Source of the DNA: Candidatus Bipolaricaulota bacterium
GTDB lineage: Bacteria; Bipolaricaulota; Bipolaricaulia; Bipolaricaulales; Bipolaricaulaceae
Direction: 5' to 3'
Length of the DNA: 64,000 bases
NCBI GenBank assembly: GCA_025060555.1
Contig: JANXBC010000001.1
Location: forward strand, 1-64,000
This document shows, piece after piece, positions 17,394 through 26,215 of the stretch; the first letter of the stretch is position 1, and each line of letters starts with the position of its first letter. Made by a program: the position numbers and the translations under genes. A model generated the notes under the pieces. It had not been told where the DNA came from and ran no database searches. It was given only the letters and a program-made list of their open reading frames with translations.

Positions 17394-18476
17394 ATGATTC
17401 ACAAGATGCCTGGCCGGGGTTGGGAAGAGCTTGTGCGTAGGGTGCAGGAGGAGACGGCTCGCCGCTATCGGGAGAATCTCCTCCGACCTCGCCCGTTTCA
17501 TTCTGTTTGGGCACCACTTACTGTCTCGGCTTATGAAGAAGCCCACCAATTGAAGAACACCCTGCTTCAGGAGTGTGCAGGGCGCTCCCTCCTCGATTTC
17601 TATTCCGGCGAGGTGCACACCACGGAATATGGTCCTGTCCTTTCTCTTTGGGAAACGCCCCCGATCAAGCCCTTTATTCCTGAACGGGAGGTAGGCGAAG
17701 CTTGGATCATGCAGACCCTGCGCCTGTTACATGGGATTGGCAAAGCTACTGAGGCGCGCTTGAAACTCTCCGGCTACGTCACCCTGCGGGACCTCCTTTT
17801 TCATCCGCGCTGGGCTTGGCAAGTGGAGCGGATCCTGGAGGCTGTGGAGAGACGGGACCTTCATACCCTTAACCATCTGGTAGCTCGTTGGTTTCCCGTG
17901 TCCCATCCCATCGCTCTAGCCCTTCTTGGGTTCGTGAAGCCCGAAGAGATCGTTTTCCTCGACATCGAAACCCTTGGGCTCTACACCGAGGCCGTCATTC
18001 TCATTGGCCTTGCCTACCCACAAAACGGCGTCCTCCTCGTCAAGCACCTTGTTGTGCGAGAGATTGCTGAGGAGCTCCCGGTTCTCGTCGCTTTGCTCAA
18101 AGAGCTCCAAAGGGCAAAGGCGCTTGTTACCTATAACGGGCGAGCCTTCGATGTCAACTTCATCCAGGCCCGGCTGCGTTATTACGACCTTCCCCATAAA
18201 ATCGACCTTCCGAATTTCGATCTCCTCCCGTTCACGCGGCGCTGTTTCCGGGAGTCCCTCCCCAACTGCCGCCTGGAGACCGTGGAGAAAGCCATTTCCG
18301 TGGAGCGCACGATCAACATCCCCAGCGCCCTCGTGCCCGAGTTCTACATGGAATATCTGCGGGAGAAGAACGTTGGGCCGTTGGTGGCCATCATCGAGCA
18401 CAACCGTCAAGATCTTCTTTCCCTCGTTCTTATTTTGCGGAAGCTTTGGGAGGAGTTGGTGATGCGTGGCCTTTGA
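17394..18476 (+). CDS. mrfB: DEDD-type exonuclease, MrfB/YprB family
   Basis: A 360-residue protein with an RNase H-like exonuclease core: VFLDIETLGL (first acidic pair, about residues 186-195), VTYNGRAFDVNFI (about 244) and EHNRQDLLSL (about 338). Upstream of the core is a helix-hairpin-helix-like stretch, LLHGIGKATEARLKLSGY. In Bacillus subtilis MrfB works with the helicase MrfA in a UvrABC-independent mitomycin C excision pathway. Here it overlaps the helicase gene by 11 bases. The first ATG was chosen; a second ATG four codons on is possible. Confidence 0.85.
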   Translation: MIHKMPGRGWEELVRRVQEETARRYRENLLRPRPFHSVWAPLTVSAYEEAHQLKNTLLQECAGRSLLDFYSGEVHTTEYGPVLSLWETPPIKPFIPEREVGEAWIMQTLRLLHGIGKATEARLKLSGYVTLRDLLFHPRWAWQVERILEAVERRDLHTLNHLVARWFPVSHPIALALLGFVKPEEIVFLDIETLGLYTEAVILIGLAYPQNGVLLVKHLVVREIAEELPVLVALLKELQRAKALVTYNGRAFDVNFIQARLRYYDLPHKIDLPNFDLLPFTRRCFRESLPNCRLETVEKAISVERTINIPSALVPEFYMEYLREKNVGPLVAIIEHNRQDLLSLVLILRKLWEELVMRGL

Positions 18477-20697
18477 AGAGCTTTTGCGGGACCTTGTTAG
18501 CCAAGACTGGTACGCTGGGCAGATCGTGGCCACATTCACCCTACCTGGCAAGGCTCCGAATTACGCCGAGTCTCGCCTGAGCTTCCACCCCGCGGTCCAG
18601 GGGTTCCTGGAGCGCCAGGGGATAAGACTCTTCACCCACCAGGCCAAGGCTGCGGAGCTCATCCTCGCGGGAGAGCATGTGTTCATCACCACCCCCACGG
18701 CCTCGGGAAAAACCCTTGCCTTCAACCTCCCTGTCCTCTCCCGGCTCCTTGCGGACAAGGAGGCCACAGCCCTCTACCTCTACCCCTTGAAGGCCCTGAC
18801 CCAGGACCAGCTTCTGAAGCTGCGGGAACTCGAGGCTGGGGTGGGGTTTTCTCTGCGGCCGGAGATCTACGACGGCGATACGCCCAGCGAGGTCCGCCCA
18901 AGGATCCGGGCCCAGGCCCGCATCCTCCTCACCAACCCCTACGCTCTCCACCAGTACCTCCCCTGGCACCACAAATGGGCCCGCTTTCTTAGGAACCTGC
19001 GGTTCGTAGTGATCGACGAGGCCCACCACTACCGTGGGGTGTTCGGCAGCCATGTGGCCCTTTTGCTCCGGCGGCTCCGGCGGATCCTCGCCCGCTACGG
19101 AGCTAAACCCCAGTTCATCCTGGCCTCCGCCACCATCGCCAACCCTGAGGAGCATGGGGAGAGGCTCATTGGCCAGCCCGTCGCAGTGGTGAAGGAGGAC
19201 GGGGCGCCACGGGGCGAGAAAACCTTCGTGTTTTGGAACCCCTTCCTCGATACCAACACGTCCTGGTCCAATCAGGTGGCCTCCCTCATGGCCTTCCTCA
19301 TCGGGGAGGGCCTCCAAACCCTGTGCTTCGCCACGTCGCGCCGGCTGGCGGAAGTGCTCGCAACCCAGGCCCAGGCCAAGCTCCCGGGCAAACGGGTCAT
19401 GGCCTACCGGGCCGGGTACCTGCCTGAGGAACGGCGGGCCATCGAACGGGGGATCCGGGAGGGCGAGATCCACGGGGTCGTGTCCACCAACGCCTTGGAG
19501 CTTGGGGTGGACGTCGGCGGGCTGGACGCCGTAATTCTCGGGGGTTACCCGGGCTCGATCATCTCCGTGTGGCAGCAGGCGGGGCGGGCAGGCCGCGGCC
19601 CTAAACCCGCCCTCGTGTTCGTGGTGGGCCAGGGTGATCCACTAGACCAGTACTTCCTGCGCCATCCTGAAGAACTCCTTACTAGGCCGCATGAGCACGC
19701 CATCATCAACCCGAAAAATGGGCCCATTCTCTTTCGCCAGCTCCTTTGCGCCGCCGGGGAATTCCCCCTCACGACCAAGGACCTGGAGCTCTTCGGAGCG
19801 GAAGGTGACGTGGCCCACGCCCTCCTTGGGAGCGGTCTTGTCGCCGGGACGCCCGTGGGCCTCGTGTACGCCGGGACCGTGCCGGCTGTGGAGCTTGTGA
19901 ACCTCAATAACCTCTCAGACCGGACGATTCGCATCGAGGTGGACGGGGAGACCTTGGAGACCATGGATTACGAGCGGGCCCTGAGGGAAGCCCATCCCGG
20001 CGCGGTCCTCCTGCACCAAGGCACGACCTACCTCGTGCGTGAGCTCGATCTTGGGGAGGGTGTAGCCCGCTGCGTGTGGGAAGAGGTGGACTACTACACG
20101 GAGCCCCTCATCTGCGAAGACGTACGGATCCTGCGGGCCCTGGAGGAGCGGCGGTATGGGAATTTGCAGGTGGGGCTGGGCGAGGTGCGAGTGACCCAAG
20201 CGGTGCGGGCCTACCGGATGCGCCGGGCCGGGGTGACCTTGGGCGTAGAGGAACTTTCCCTGCCGCCGGTGGAGTTCGACACCGAGGGTGTGTGGTTTGC
20301 CCTGCCTCGGGAGCTTGCCCGCGACCTTGGGCCGGATTTGGCCGGGGCCCTACACGGCGCGGAGCACGCTCTCGTGGCCATCGCCCCCCTTCATGCCCTG
20401 GCCGACCGGTGGGACTTCGGCGGCCTCTCTACCCCCTTCCATCCCGACCTCACTGCGCCGGCGGTCATCATTCACGAGACCTTCCCCAACGGCGTGGGAC
20501 TAGCGCACAAACTTTTCTCGGTCCTTGAGGAATGGCTTAAAGCCGCGGCTGATCTTTTGGAAACCTGCCCATGCCAGGACGGCTGCCCCTCCTGCGTTCT
20601 TTCTCCACGCTGCGGCAACGAGAACGAGCCCATGAGTAAAAACGGTGCGGCCCAACTCCTGCGATACCTTGCGGAAAGCCTTGTCCGGCCGCGTTGA
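18466..20697 (+). CDS. mrfA: DEAD/DEAH-box helicase with C-terminal DUF1998 zinc-binding domain, MrfA/YprA family
   Basis: A 743-residue superfamily 2 helicase. Walker A is in TPTASGKTLAFNLP, the DEAH box is VVIDEAHHYRG, motif III is ILASATIANP, and the C-terminal RecA lobe has STNALELGVDVGGLDAVI and QQAGRAGRG. The tail contains four closely spaced cysteines (CPCQDGCPSCVLSPRCG), the DUF1998 metal site of the MrfA family. Start GTG 18466 lies inside the end of mrfB with a GGAGGAG site upstream. With mrfB it forms a two-gene DNA-damage repair unit, in B-A order. Confidence 0.9.
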   Translation: MAFEELLRDLVSQDWYAGQIVATFTLPGKAPNYAESRLSFHPAVQGFLERQGIRLFTHQAKAAELILAGEHVFITTPTASGKTLAFNLPVLSRLLADKEATALYLYPLKALTQDQLLKLRELEAGVGFSLRPEIYDGDTPSEVRPRIRAQARILLTNPYALHQYLPWHHKWARFLRNLRFVVIDEAHHYRGVFGSHVALLLRRLRRILARYGAKPQFILASATIANPEEHGERLIGQPVAVVKEDGAPRGEKTFVFWNPFLDTNTSWSNQVASLMAFLIGEGLQTLCFATSRRLAEVLATQAQAKLPGKRVMAYRAGYLPEERRAIERGIREGEIHGVVSTNALELGVDVGGLDAVILGGYPGSIISVWQQAGRAGRGPKPALVFVVGQGDPLDQYFLRHPEELLTRPHEHAIINPKNGPILFRQLLCAAGEFPLTTKDLELFGAEGDVAHALLGSGLVAGTPVGLVYAGTVPAVELVNLNNLSDRTIRIEVDGETLETMDYERALREAHPGAVLLHQGTTYLVRELDLGEGVARCVWEEVDYYTEPLICEDVRILRALEERRYGNLQVGLGEVRVTQAVRAYRMRRAGVTLGVEELSLPPVEFDTEGVWFALPRELARDLGPDLAGALHGAEHALVAIAPLHALADRWDFGGLSTPFHPDLTAPAVIIHETFPNGVGLAHKLFSVLEEWLKAAADLLETCPCQDGCPSCVLSPRCGNENEPMSKNGAAQLLRYLAESLVRPR

Positions 20698-20745
20698 GCG
20701 AGACCAGAAAACCTATGTAGACCATAAAGCACAGCTTGCAAAGCC

Positions 20746-20783
20746 CCCGCTTTGTCCTGCCATTTGGGGAAAGGCGGGTTTTT
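20746..20783 (+). terminator. Possible terminator between convergent genes
   Basis: An imperfect hairpin (CCCGC-TTT pairing with AAAGGCGGG with one bulged base) ends in TTTTT at 20779-20783, between the helicase gene and the convergent surface locus A. The loop is long (about 17 bases), so this is tentative. Confidence 0.35.
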
Positions 20784-20797
20784 CTAGGGCGCGTGCT

Positions 20798-23302
20798 TTA
20801 CGGGGGATTAGCAACGGACACGGGTTGGCGTAGTTCACCCAGCGGCCGGATTTCCCGCGCCCGCGGGAGCACACGGATCTCGATGGTCCGTGACTCACCA
20901 GCCGTAAGGACTAGGACGTAAACCTCTTGCTCCACATAGTGCGGTGGCGCCATGGGGGGAAGCTCTACCCGGAGCTCCCAAGTCCCGGGGCAAAGCCCCT
21001 GGAAGAAGAAGCTTCCGCGGTCGTCGGTGAGCGTGCTATGCCGTACGGTTCCGTTGGTGAGGATCACCCTGGCCTGCGCTAGGGGGCGGTCCACCACCCA
21101 CGTGTTCTTGTTGGTCAAGGTGAGCGCGTTGCCCGCTGGCCGGTAGGCGAGGACGTGGCCAGAGAGCGTGGCTGCGGGGACGAGGGCAATGCGTACAGTG
21201 GTTACTTGACCCGCAACGATGCGCACGTTGAGAGGGAGCTCAGGCTGCGGGCAATAAAGGGGCATGGGGGTCAATATCTGAAGCTGGTAGTTTCCGGGGG
21301 CCATGGGATAGAACCGGAATGCCCCTCCTGTTCCGGTCAAAGCCTGCTCCTTATCCAATTGCAACAGGACCCCTTCCAGGCCACGCTCACCGGGATCTTG
21401 AACGCCGTTGGCGTTCTCGTCCACAAACACCACCCCCTCCACCCGCCCCATGGTCTCGAACAAGGGGAACGGCGCCTGGAAGCGTGCTTCGAAGTTAAGT
21501 CCTAGGAAACCCTGTTTCTTTGTAACCTGCGCGGTCCAATCCGCACCGCGCAGGCAAAAGCTGAGTTCTTCTTCACCCAAAAGGACCAAGCGGAGCTCAC
21601 CCCAAAGCCCCATCGGGAAAGGAAACGTGGTCCCAAGGCAAAGCTCGCTTCGCACCGTGCCCGAAAACCACTGGGTCACCTCACCCGCCATGCAGAGGGA
21701 GTAATTGGTGGTCGACCAATATGTGAGGTGACCCTTCAAGGTGAAAGTGGCCACGGAGACGGTGGCGAGCCGGTCAGCGGAGCTCAAGAATTCGCCAAGG
21801 ATGGACCAGGAAAGCGGGCGCGCGCTGTCATAAAACCCTAGGCACAGCTTGGTATCCAGCGTATCCAACGACGCTGGACCTTCGTCGCGCTTTCCCTCGA
21901 GCTCCAAGGAAACGCGGAAATGCAGGGTACGCAAGAAGTTTGGGCTGAAGCCAAGGCGCCCAAGCACCCGAATACAAGTTCCCTCCCCAGTGTAAGAGAA
22001 ACGCGCAAAGAAGGGCAACCACTCCCCACAAAGGCCTACGGTAACCTTGGAACCCCAGGAAAGTTCCCCGGAAATGGCCGGGCTTCCATGGGTGGAGATG
22101 CTCAGGGATGGCGAATTCCCCACTTGGAATTTGAAGGAAGTTTGGTCCGAGAACAGTGTCCCCAAGAGGACGAAATCATCACCAAGTTGAGAATAAAGGT
22201 CCAGCAAAATCTTATCTAGTCGGAAGTAAAAATGGAAGAGGGTTTCTCCGTCGTAGAAATAAATTGTGGATTGGTAGGCGCAAGCCAAGGGATGATAGGA
22301 GTACCGTAGACCCAGGCCGCTTACGTCCCCGATAGGCGTGGTATAGCCTATTTGTCCCAGCCGTATTTCCCAAGACGGTTCACGGTACTCCACCCATCCG
22401 TCCAGAAATTCTCTTCCTTTTGGCGAAAGCGCGAGTTTCCCAGTTGCGGCGGCGTAACGGTTAGGGGCGATCATCCCGCCTAGAAAGAGGCAGAACTCCG
22501 AGGAGAAGCTATCTGTGAGCTTTCCGGTCCAGGAGAGCCGCGCGGGGACAAGGGGAAACAGGGAGATGGAGACCCGCTCTGGCGGCGGAGGCAGAACCGT
22601 TGTCCAGATCCAGCCCGCCTCATAAACCTCAGGATCGGCTAAAGACCGCACCGTGACCCAGCAGCCGCTGCGCTCCCCAGGCTTTGCCGTTTCCGGGAGG
22701 CTGAGGCTCAGCGTGACCTCTGCCGCCTCCCCGGGCATGAGGTGCACCACGCGTGGAAAAAGGTCAAAACGCCAGGGCGTGTTCACCTCGACCTGGAAGG
22801 AGTCCAAGACGTTCCCGCGATTGATCACCCAGAGGGTGTAGGTGATTTTTGTGCCCGGCCAAGCCTGGGTACCTGCGGGAAGCCGAAGCTCTACCCCGGC
22901 TTGCGGGAGCACAAGCACGCGGGCCTTAGTTTCCGCAGTGTGAGCGGGCACGGTGTGGCTTTGAACCCGCACTCCAATCTCATGTTCCCCTGCCGGCGTC
23001 AAGGCTGACACGAACAGCGAGACCAGTACAACCTTGGTCTCGCCCGGCCCGAGCTCTACCGTCTCCGGGGCCACGAGAACTGAAATCCCTGGGGGAAGAG
23101 CAAATGAGACCCCGTATGTATCGAGAAAATTCGCCAGGTTTGTGAAGCGGAAGGCGAGGGTGGTTACGGAGCGCGGGGCCACCGTGCGCTCCGGAGAGAT
23201 ACATACCAGGGAAACCGGCGCGGCGAAAACGAAAGCGGAAAAGAAGCCCAGAAGAACGGCGCTGAATAACGTCTTCTTCCCGGGCTTCATGTTCCCCCTC
23301 AT
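20798..23302 (-). CDS. Locus A: large usher-like envelope protein with NEW3-like and prealbumin-like domains
   Basis: 834 residues from ATG 23302, which overlaps the upstream stop as ATGA. A signal peptide (about 1-27) is followed by two NEW3-like beta-sandwiches (about 30-240; RVLVLPQAGVELRLPAGTQ, INRGNVLDSFQVEV). Then come about 370 residues of alternating polar and aromatic/hydrophobic residues, as in an outer-membrane beta-barrel. Two prealbumin/SdrB-like domains follow (from residue 619 with VFVDENANGVQDPGERGLEGV, and about 712-815). It is paralogous in layout to the 952-residue protein of locus B. By order and size it takes the place of an outer-membrane usher, but I see no classical usher motif. 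An S-layer-like or secreted scaffold is the alternative. Confidence 0.6.
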   Translation of the reverse strand: MRGNMKPGKKTLFSAVLLGFFSAFVFAAPVSLVCISPERTVAPRSVTTLAFRFTNLANFLDTYGVSFALPPGISVLVAPETVELGPGETKVVLVSLFVSALTPAGEHEIGVRVQSHTVPAHTAETKARVLVLPQAGVELRLPAGTQAWPGTKITYTLWVINRGNVLDSFQVEVNTPWRFDLFPRVVHLMPGEAAEVTLSLSLPETAKPGERSGCWVTVRSLADPEVYEAGWIWTTVLPPPPERVSISLFPLVPARLSWTGKLTDSFSSEFCLFLGGMIAPNRYAAATGKLALSPKGREFLDGWVEYREPSWEIRLGQIGYTTPIGDVSGLGLRYSYHPLACAYQSTIYFYDGETLFHFYFRLDKILLDLYSQLGDDFVLLGTLFSDQTSFKFQVGNSPSLSISTHGSPAISGELSWGSKVTVGLCGEWLPFFARFSYTGEGTCIRVLGRLGFSPNFLRTLHFRVSLELEGKRDEGPASLDTLDTKLCLGFYDSARPLSWSILGEFLSSADRLATVSVATFTLKGHLTYWSTTNYSLCMAGEVTQWFSGTVRSELCLGTTFPFPMGLWGELRLVLLGEEELSFCLRGADWTAQVTKKQGFLGLNFEARFQAPFPLFETMGRVEGVVFVDENANGVQDPGERGLEGVLLQLDKEQALTGTGGAFRFYPMAPGNYQLQILTPMPLYCPQPELPLNVRIVAGQVTTVRIALVPAATLSGHVLAYRPAGNALTLTNKNTWVVDRPLAQARVILTNGTVRHSTLTDDRGSFFFQGLCPGTWELRVELPPMAPPHYVEQEVYVLVLTAGESRTIEIRVLPRAREIRPLGELRQPVSVANPP

Positions 23303-24108
23303 CTGGCCTCGAGTGTTACTTGGGCACCCCACACGCACTCATCCAGGTTGTCCACGATAAGGAGGGCGGGGTAGGTGCCGGGCTTGAGGAGGGGCAAAGC
23401 GATGGTTTGGCGGACTGAGCAACCAGGAAGGATCGTACGCTGAGTTTCCACCGCGAACCGGCCTAGATTTTCTCCCTCGGTACTGTAAAGCTCCAAATAC
23501 ACCACCGGCCGGAGACGCCGCTCACCCGTGTTCTCCAGGTCCACTTGGAACACGAGCCCTTCCTCCGTCCGGTTAACCCTTGCGTTTGATAATCTCAAAT
23601 TGCACGCCCCCAGGGCTCCGGCGATATCGGTGATCACGAGCACGGCGTATTGCACAATCTGCACCACGCCCACCACGATTTCGCCCGCCCCGGCCAGCGG
23701 AGGGGCAGGCGCAGCGGGGGTGATGAGTATTACACACCAGTAGCTGCCCCGAAGCATCGGATCCGCCGGAACGTTGATACGGTAACGCACAACGGTTTCT
23801 TCACCGGGGCCCAAGGTGAATTGCTTGGGAAAAACTTCCAGCCAGCCTGCGTTCGTGCGGGGGTTCGTGCCCGGCTCGGCGTAAGCAACCCGACCATCAG
23901 CGTACATGAGAAAATCACGTATGCTGACATTGACCGTCACCACTCCCTCGGACTTGCTGCGCACAACGATCTCACCGGAGTAGGTGCGACCTGGCTCCAC
24001 GAAAAATTCGTGTCGGAGGCCGCCCTCGATCTCCACCACGGGCATTGGTTGGCCACCTACCACCAAGGAAAGGAACACCGCTAATTCCATCCCTAAAAGG
24101 ATTTTCAT
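23299..24108 (-). CDS. Locus A: periplasmic chaperone-like two-domain protein
   Basis: A 269-residue exported protein (signal peptide within MKILLGMELAVFLSLVVGGQ). Domain 1 (about 25-130) has the pattern FFVEPGRTYSGEIVVRSKS, WLEVFPKQFTLGPGEETVV and NVPADPMLRGSYWCVILI, which is shared with the locus B protein at 34736. It resembles fimbrial-chaperone/DUF916-type Ig domains. Domain 2 (about 160-265) is another beta-sandwich with CNLRLSNARV and LKPGTYPALLIVDN. AGAGGTGGAGC precedes the ATG. It lies between the subunit gene and the usher-like gene, the usual chaperone position. Confidence 0.6.
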   Translation of the reverse strand: MKILLGMELAVFLSLVVGGQPMPVVEIEGGLRHEFFVEPGRTYSGEIVVRSKSEGVVTVNVSIRDFLMYADGRVAYAEPGTNPRTNAGWLEVFPKQFTLGPGEETVVRYRINVPADPMLRGSYWCVILITPAAPAPPLAGAGEIVVGVVQIVQYAVLVITDIAGALGACNLRLSNARVNRTEEGLVFQVDLENTGERRLRPVVYLELYSTEGENLGRFAVETQRTILPGCSVRQTIALPLLKPGTYPALLIVDNLDECVWGAQVTLEAR

Positions 24109-24367
24109 GCTCCACCTCTAAGCCGCCTGCCGTTGTTCATCCGCTGTGCTGGCCGCGCTCCTAGTTTTTGTCCTTGAGGCTTCCCAGCAAAGACGGCGCT
24201 GCTGGCACAGAAAGCGCGTTGAGCGCAGGGAAGATAAATCCACGAAAGACAGCAAAAAGAACGGACAAGAATCGCTTAAGGTTGCGAAATACTATGATCA
24301 ACCCCGTTTTTGCCCGGCACAACCTGGTTTGGGAAAAACCATGGAGTCCGAGGTCTACCCTACACTG
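24109..24367. other. 259-bp gap inside locus A
   Basis: No convincing gene, riboswitch core or terminator on either strand. Reading on the minus strand it separates the small-subunit gene from the chaperone-like gene, so differential expression is possible, but I find no promoter I would defend. Confidence 0.5.
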
Positions 24368-24844
24368 TTAGTCAAGCTGCGCCAGCGTGTAGACCAGGGT
24401 GATCGTGAAAGTTGCGCCAACGAAACTACGATCGGTTACACCGCTTGCGTCAACCATGAGGTACACATCCCTCGTTTGGTCCTGACCAGGGGCGATATCA
24501 GTGTAAAGCCGGACCGCCTCATAAAGCGGGCCTTCAAGGTCAAGCTCGGCCCAATCGGTCCCATTCGTGCTGATCTTGAGGACGAAGCCCGTGGGAACAG
24601 TCCCAGTAATGCTCTGCACACCCACTTGGATATCGCGGTTTGTATGGTCTGTGGTGTATGTGATCGTGAGCTTACCGCTCGTTGCAAAGGACAATCGCGC
24701 AACAGTTATATTCAAATGCGCCGGAGCAATTATCCTGTCAGGATATGCTGGGTCTATGGTCACTGTGACAGTCTGTGTCGCGGTTACCGCTAATACCCGC
24801 AAGCTAAACCCAAGAATTACCGATGCCAAAATTGCCCTGCGCAT
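24368..24844 (-). CDS. Locus A: small exported beta-sandwich subunit (pilin-like)
   Basis: A 158-residue protein with a signal peptide (MRRAILASVILGFSLRVLA) and no cysteine or charged tail. It is beta-strand rich and ends with RSFVGATFTITLVYTLAQLD. The stretch IQVGVQSITGTVPTGFVLKI and the Y-T-L end align by eye with the C-terminal half of the neighbouring 25008-25961 protein (IIVGVQNVYPAVPPGLRLWV, RSYVGASLTVILVYTLLIS). This is the relation expected between a polymerising subunit and the pilin domain of a tip protein. A strong AAGGAGGTGGGCGG site precedes the ATG, and the gene has its own promoter, suggesting high expression. Confidence 0.65.
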   Translation of the reverse strand: MRRAILASVILGFSLRVLAVTATQTVTVTIDPAYPDRIIAPAHLNITVARLSFATSGKLTITYTTDHTNRDIQVGVQSITGTVPTGFVLKISTNGTDWAELDLEGPLYEAVRLYTDIAPGQDQTRDVYLMVDASGVTDRSFVGATFTITLVYTLAQLD

Positions 24845-24926
24845 CCGCCCACCTCCTTCTCCTTAACCCACAACCGCGTCCGTCTTCCTGTGCAAATCTT
24901 TTTCTGAACAACAAAATAAGCACTTT

Positions 24927-24955
24927 ATTATGATCTTGGAAAAGTATGTCGTCAA
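24927..24955 (-). promoter_or_regulatory. Promoter of the locus A small-subunit gene
   Basis: On the minus strand TTGACG (24955-24950), 17 bases, CATAAT (24932-24927). The leader is about 75 bases and ends at the strong AAGGAGGTGG site. No riboswitch core is visible in this leader, in contrast to locus B. Confidence 0.7.
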
Positions 24956-25007
24956 TAGCTGGACATTCGTAGCTAGCGCGATCCCGCAGGGCAAAAATAA
25001 AGGATGC

Positions 25008-25961
25008 TCAGCTTATTAGCAGTGTGTAGACTAGAATGACGGTGAGGGAAGCTCCCACGTAACTCCGTGGTACCTCACGCGCCTCTACTTTCAGCTGCAG
25101 GGTAAATGAACCGGATCCGGAGAGATTTGTAACTATGGTCACAGCGTTGTACGGCTCTGAAAGCGGGAGTTCTACGTAACCTAGCTGCGCTGGCCCTTTC
25201 ACCCACAGGCGTAACCCCGGGGGAACCGCAGGATAGACGTTCTGTACTCCCACGATAATGCTGCCTCCCGGAGGAACATAGGAATAGGTAACTATGAGGT
25301 CTTCGCTTTCCGCAACGGCCCCGCGCGCCACCCGGGGGCTCCAATCACTAGGGGCGGTGATATTGGGAAGCGCGTAGTACACAGTGATCTCCGCCGCGTC
25401 CACGAAGCGTGTGCCTGCCGTGGTTCCAGACCCCACCCGTAGGCCAAAGCCCTGGGCGTTGATGTCCGCCGCTGTCCAGGAAGTTCCCCAAAGGTCCGTT
25501 GCGCTGCCCCAAGATTTCCATCCTGTTTCCGTGCAAGTGGTAGCCACACCTGGGCTAACTGTCTTATGACTTCCCACACGATTTCCGTTCTTAAGGAGAA
25601 AAAGGCCGAAGGCCCCGGCGGCGCTATGGCCGGCCTTGAGGGAAACTTTTATCCCAAGGATCGTGGCCATGGCGGGGATTTGGAAACCAAAGCCGCCAAG
25701 ATAGAGATAAGCGTTGTTCTCGGTGGTTGTGGCACAGGTACCGTCAGCGGTGCGCAAAGCACTGCCCGCCGCAAGCCACGGGGTGGGAGCATCGGGCTCG
25801 TTTGGGAGAACAACACCCGCAAAACGACTCTGAAAATAGGGCTGGCAAAATGCCCGATAAGGTAAGAAGACCACCAAAGCTAGAAACGAAACTAATAGAA
25901 ACATGCTGCAAAAGCTTCCTTGCCTAGCAGGCCCTGCAAGCCTTCCCATGAATTTTAGCAT
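25008..25961 (-). CDS. Locus A: two-domain adhesin-like protein (N-domain plus pilin-like C-domain)
   Basis: The frame is open to 26012; I place the start at ATG 25961 (about 317 residues), but ATG 25949 or 25904 is possible because no start has a good ribosome-binding site. The hydrophobic stretch MFLLVSFLALVVFL is the signal core. The N-terminal domain (about 45-215) has FGFQIPAMATILGIKVSLKA and ends in AAEITVYYA, like the locus B protein at 33765 (FGYEFLIPQTVEIVGIEVRL, VAVRIYYS). The C-terminal half matches the locus A small subunit. This two-domain build is what tip adhesins of chaperone-usher pili look like. Confidence 0.6.
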   Translation of the reverse strand: MLKFMGRLAGPARQGSFCSMFLLVSFLALVVFLPYRAFCQPYFQSRFAGVVLPNEPDAPTPWLAAGSALRTADGTCATTTENNAYLYLGGFGFQIPAMATILGIKVSLKAGHSAAGAFGLFLLKNGNRVGSHKTVSPGVATTCTETGWKSWGSATDLWGTSWTAADINAQGFGLRVGSGTTAGTRFVDAAEITVYYALPNITAPSDWSPRVARGAVAESEDLIVTYSYVPPGGSIIVGVQNVYPAVPPGLRLWVKGPAQLGYVELPLSEPYNAVTIVTNLSGSGSFTLQLKVEAREVPRSYVGASLTVILVYTLLIS

Positions 25962-26150
25962 CCTAAAAATTGCCCCGAATATTTCCCCCAAACTGCGAAA
26001 GGAATGATACAACGGCCATGCGCGGTTGTGGAGTGAGGCCGGAAAATATGCGGTTTAATGCATGGCAATTGTGCCTGGGTGTTTAGCACCCGCGCGTATG
26101 TATTCAAGCGGACATTTCCAGCGCTGTTTTTCCATAATTCGTTTCCAACC

Positions 26151-26178
26151 TTGACATCCACTTTCGGCCTGGTAACAT
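26151..26178 (+). promoter_or_regulatory. Promoter of the membrane pyrophosphatase gene
   Basis: TTGACA (26151-26156), 16 bases, TAACAT (26173-26178), 38 bases before the ATG at 26216. The divergent locus A adhesin-like gene starts on the other side of this 254-bp intergenic region; I see no equally good promoter facing it. Confidence 0.7.
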
Positions 26179-26215
26179 TGGCCCTTCGGTTTTGGCTATA
26201 TAAAGGACGGGGAGA

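Noticed and set aside
18541..19473. Long antisense frame of about 310 codons within the helicase gene
   Set aside because: It is a high-G+C shadow of mrfA: no ribosome-binding site, no recognisable domain, and the sense frame has all helicase motifs.
17394..20697. Phage-defence island built on the helicase/nuclease pair
   Set aside because: The pair fits MrfAB repair better, and no methylase, PLD nuclease or other defence gene is adjacent.
24109..24367. Possible third riboswitch or leader in locus A
   Set aside because: No GEMM-I landmarks (GGCAAACC, GCAAAGCC) occur on either strand, and no consistent pairing was found.
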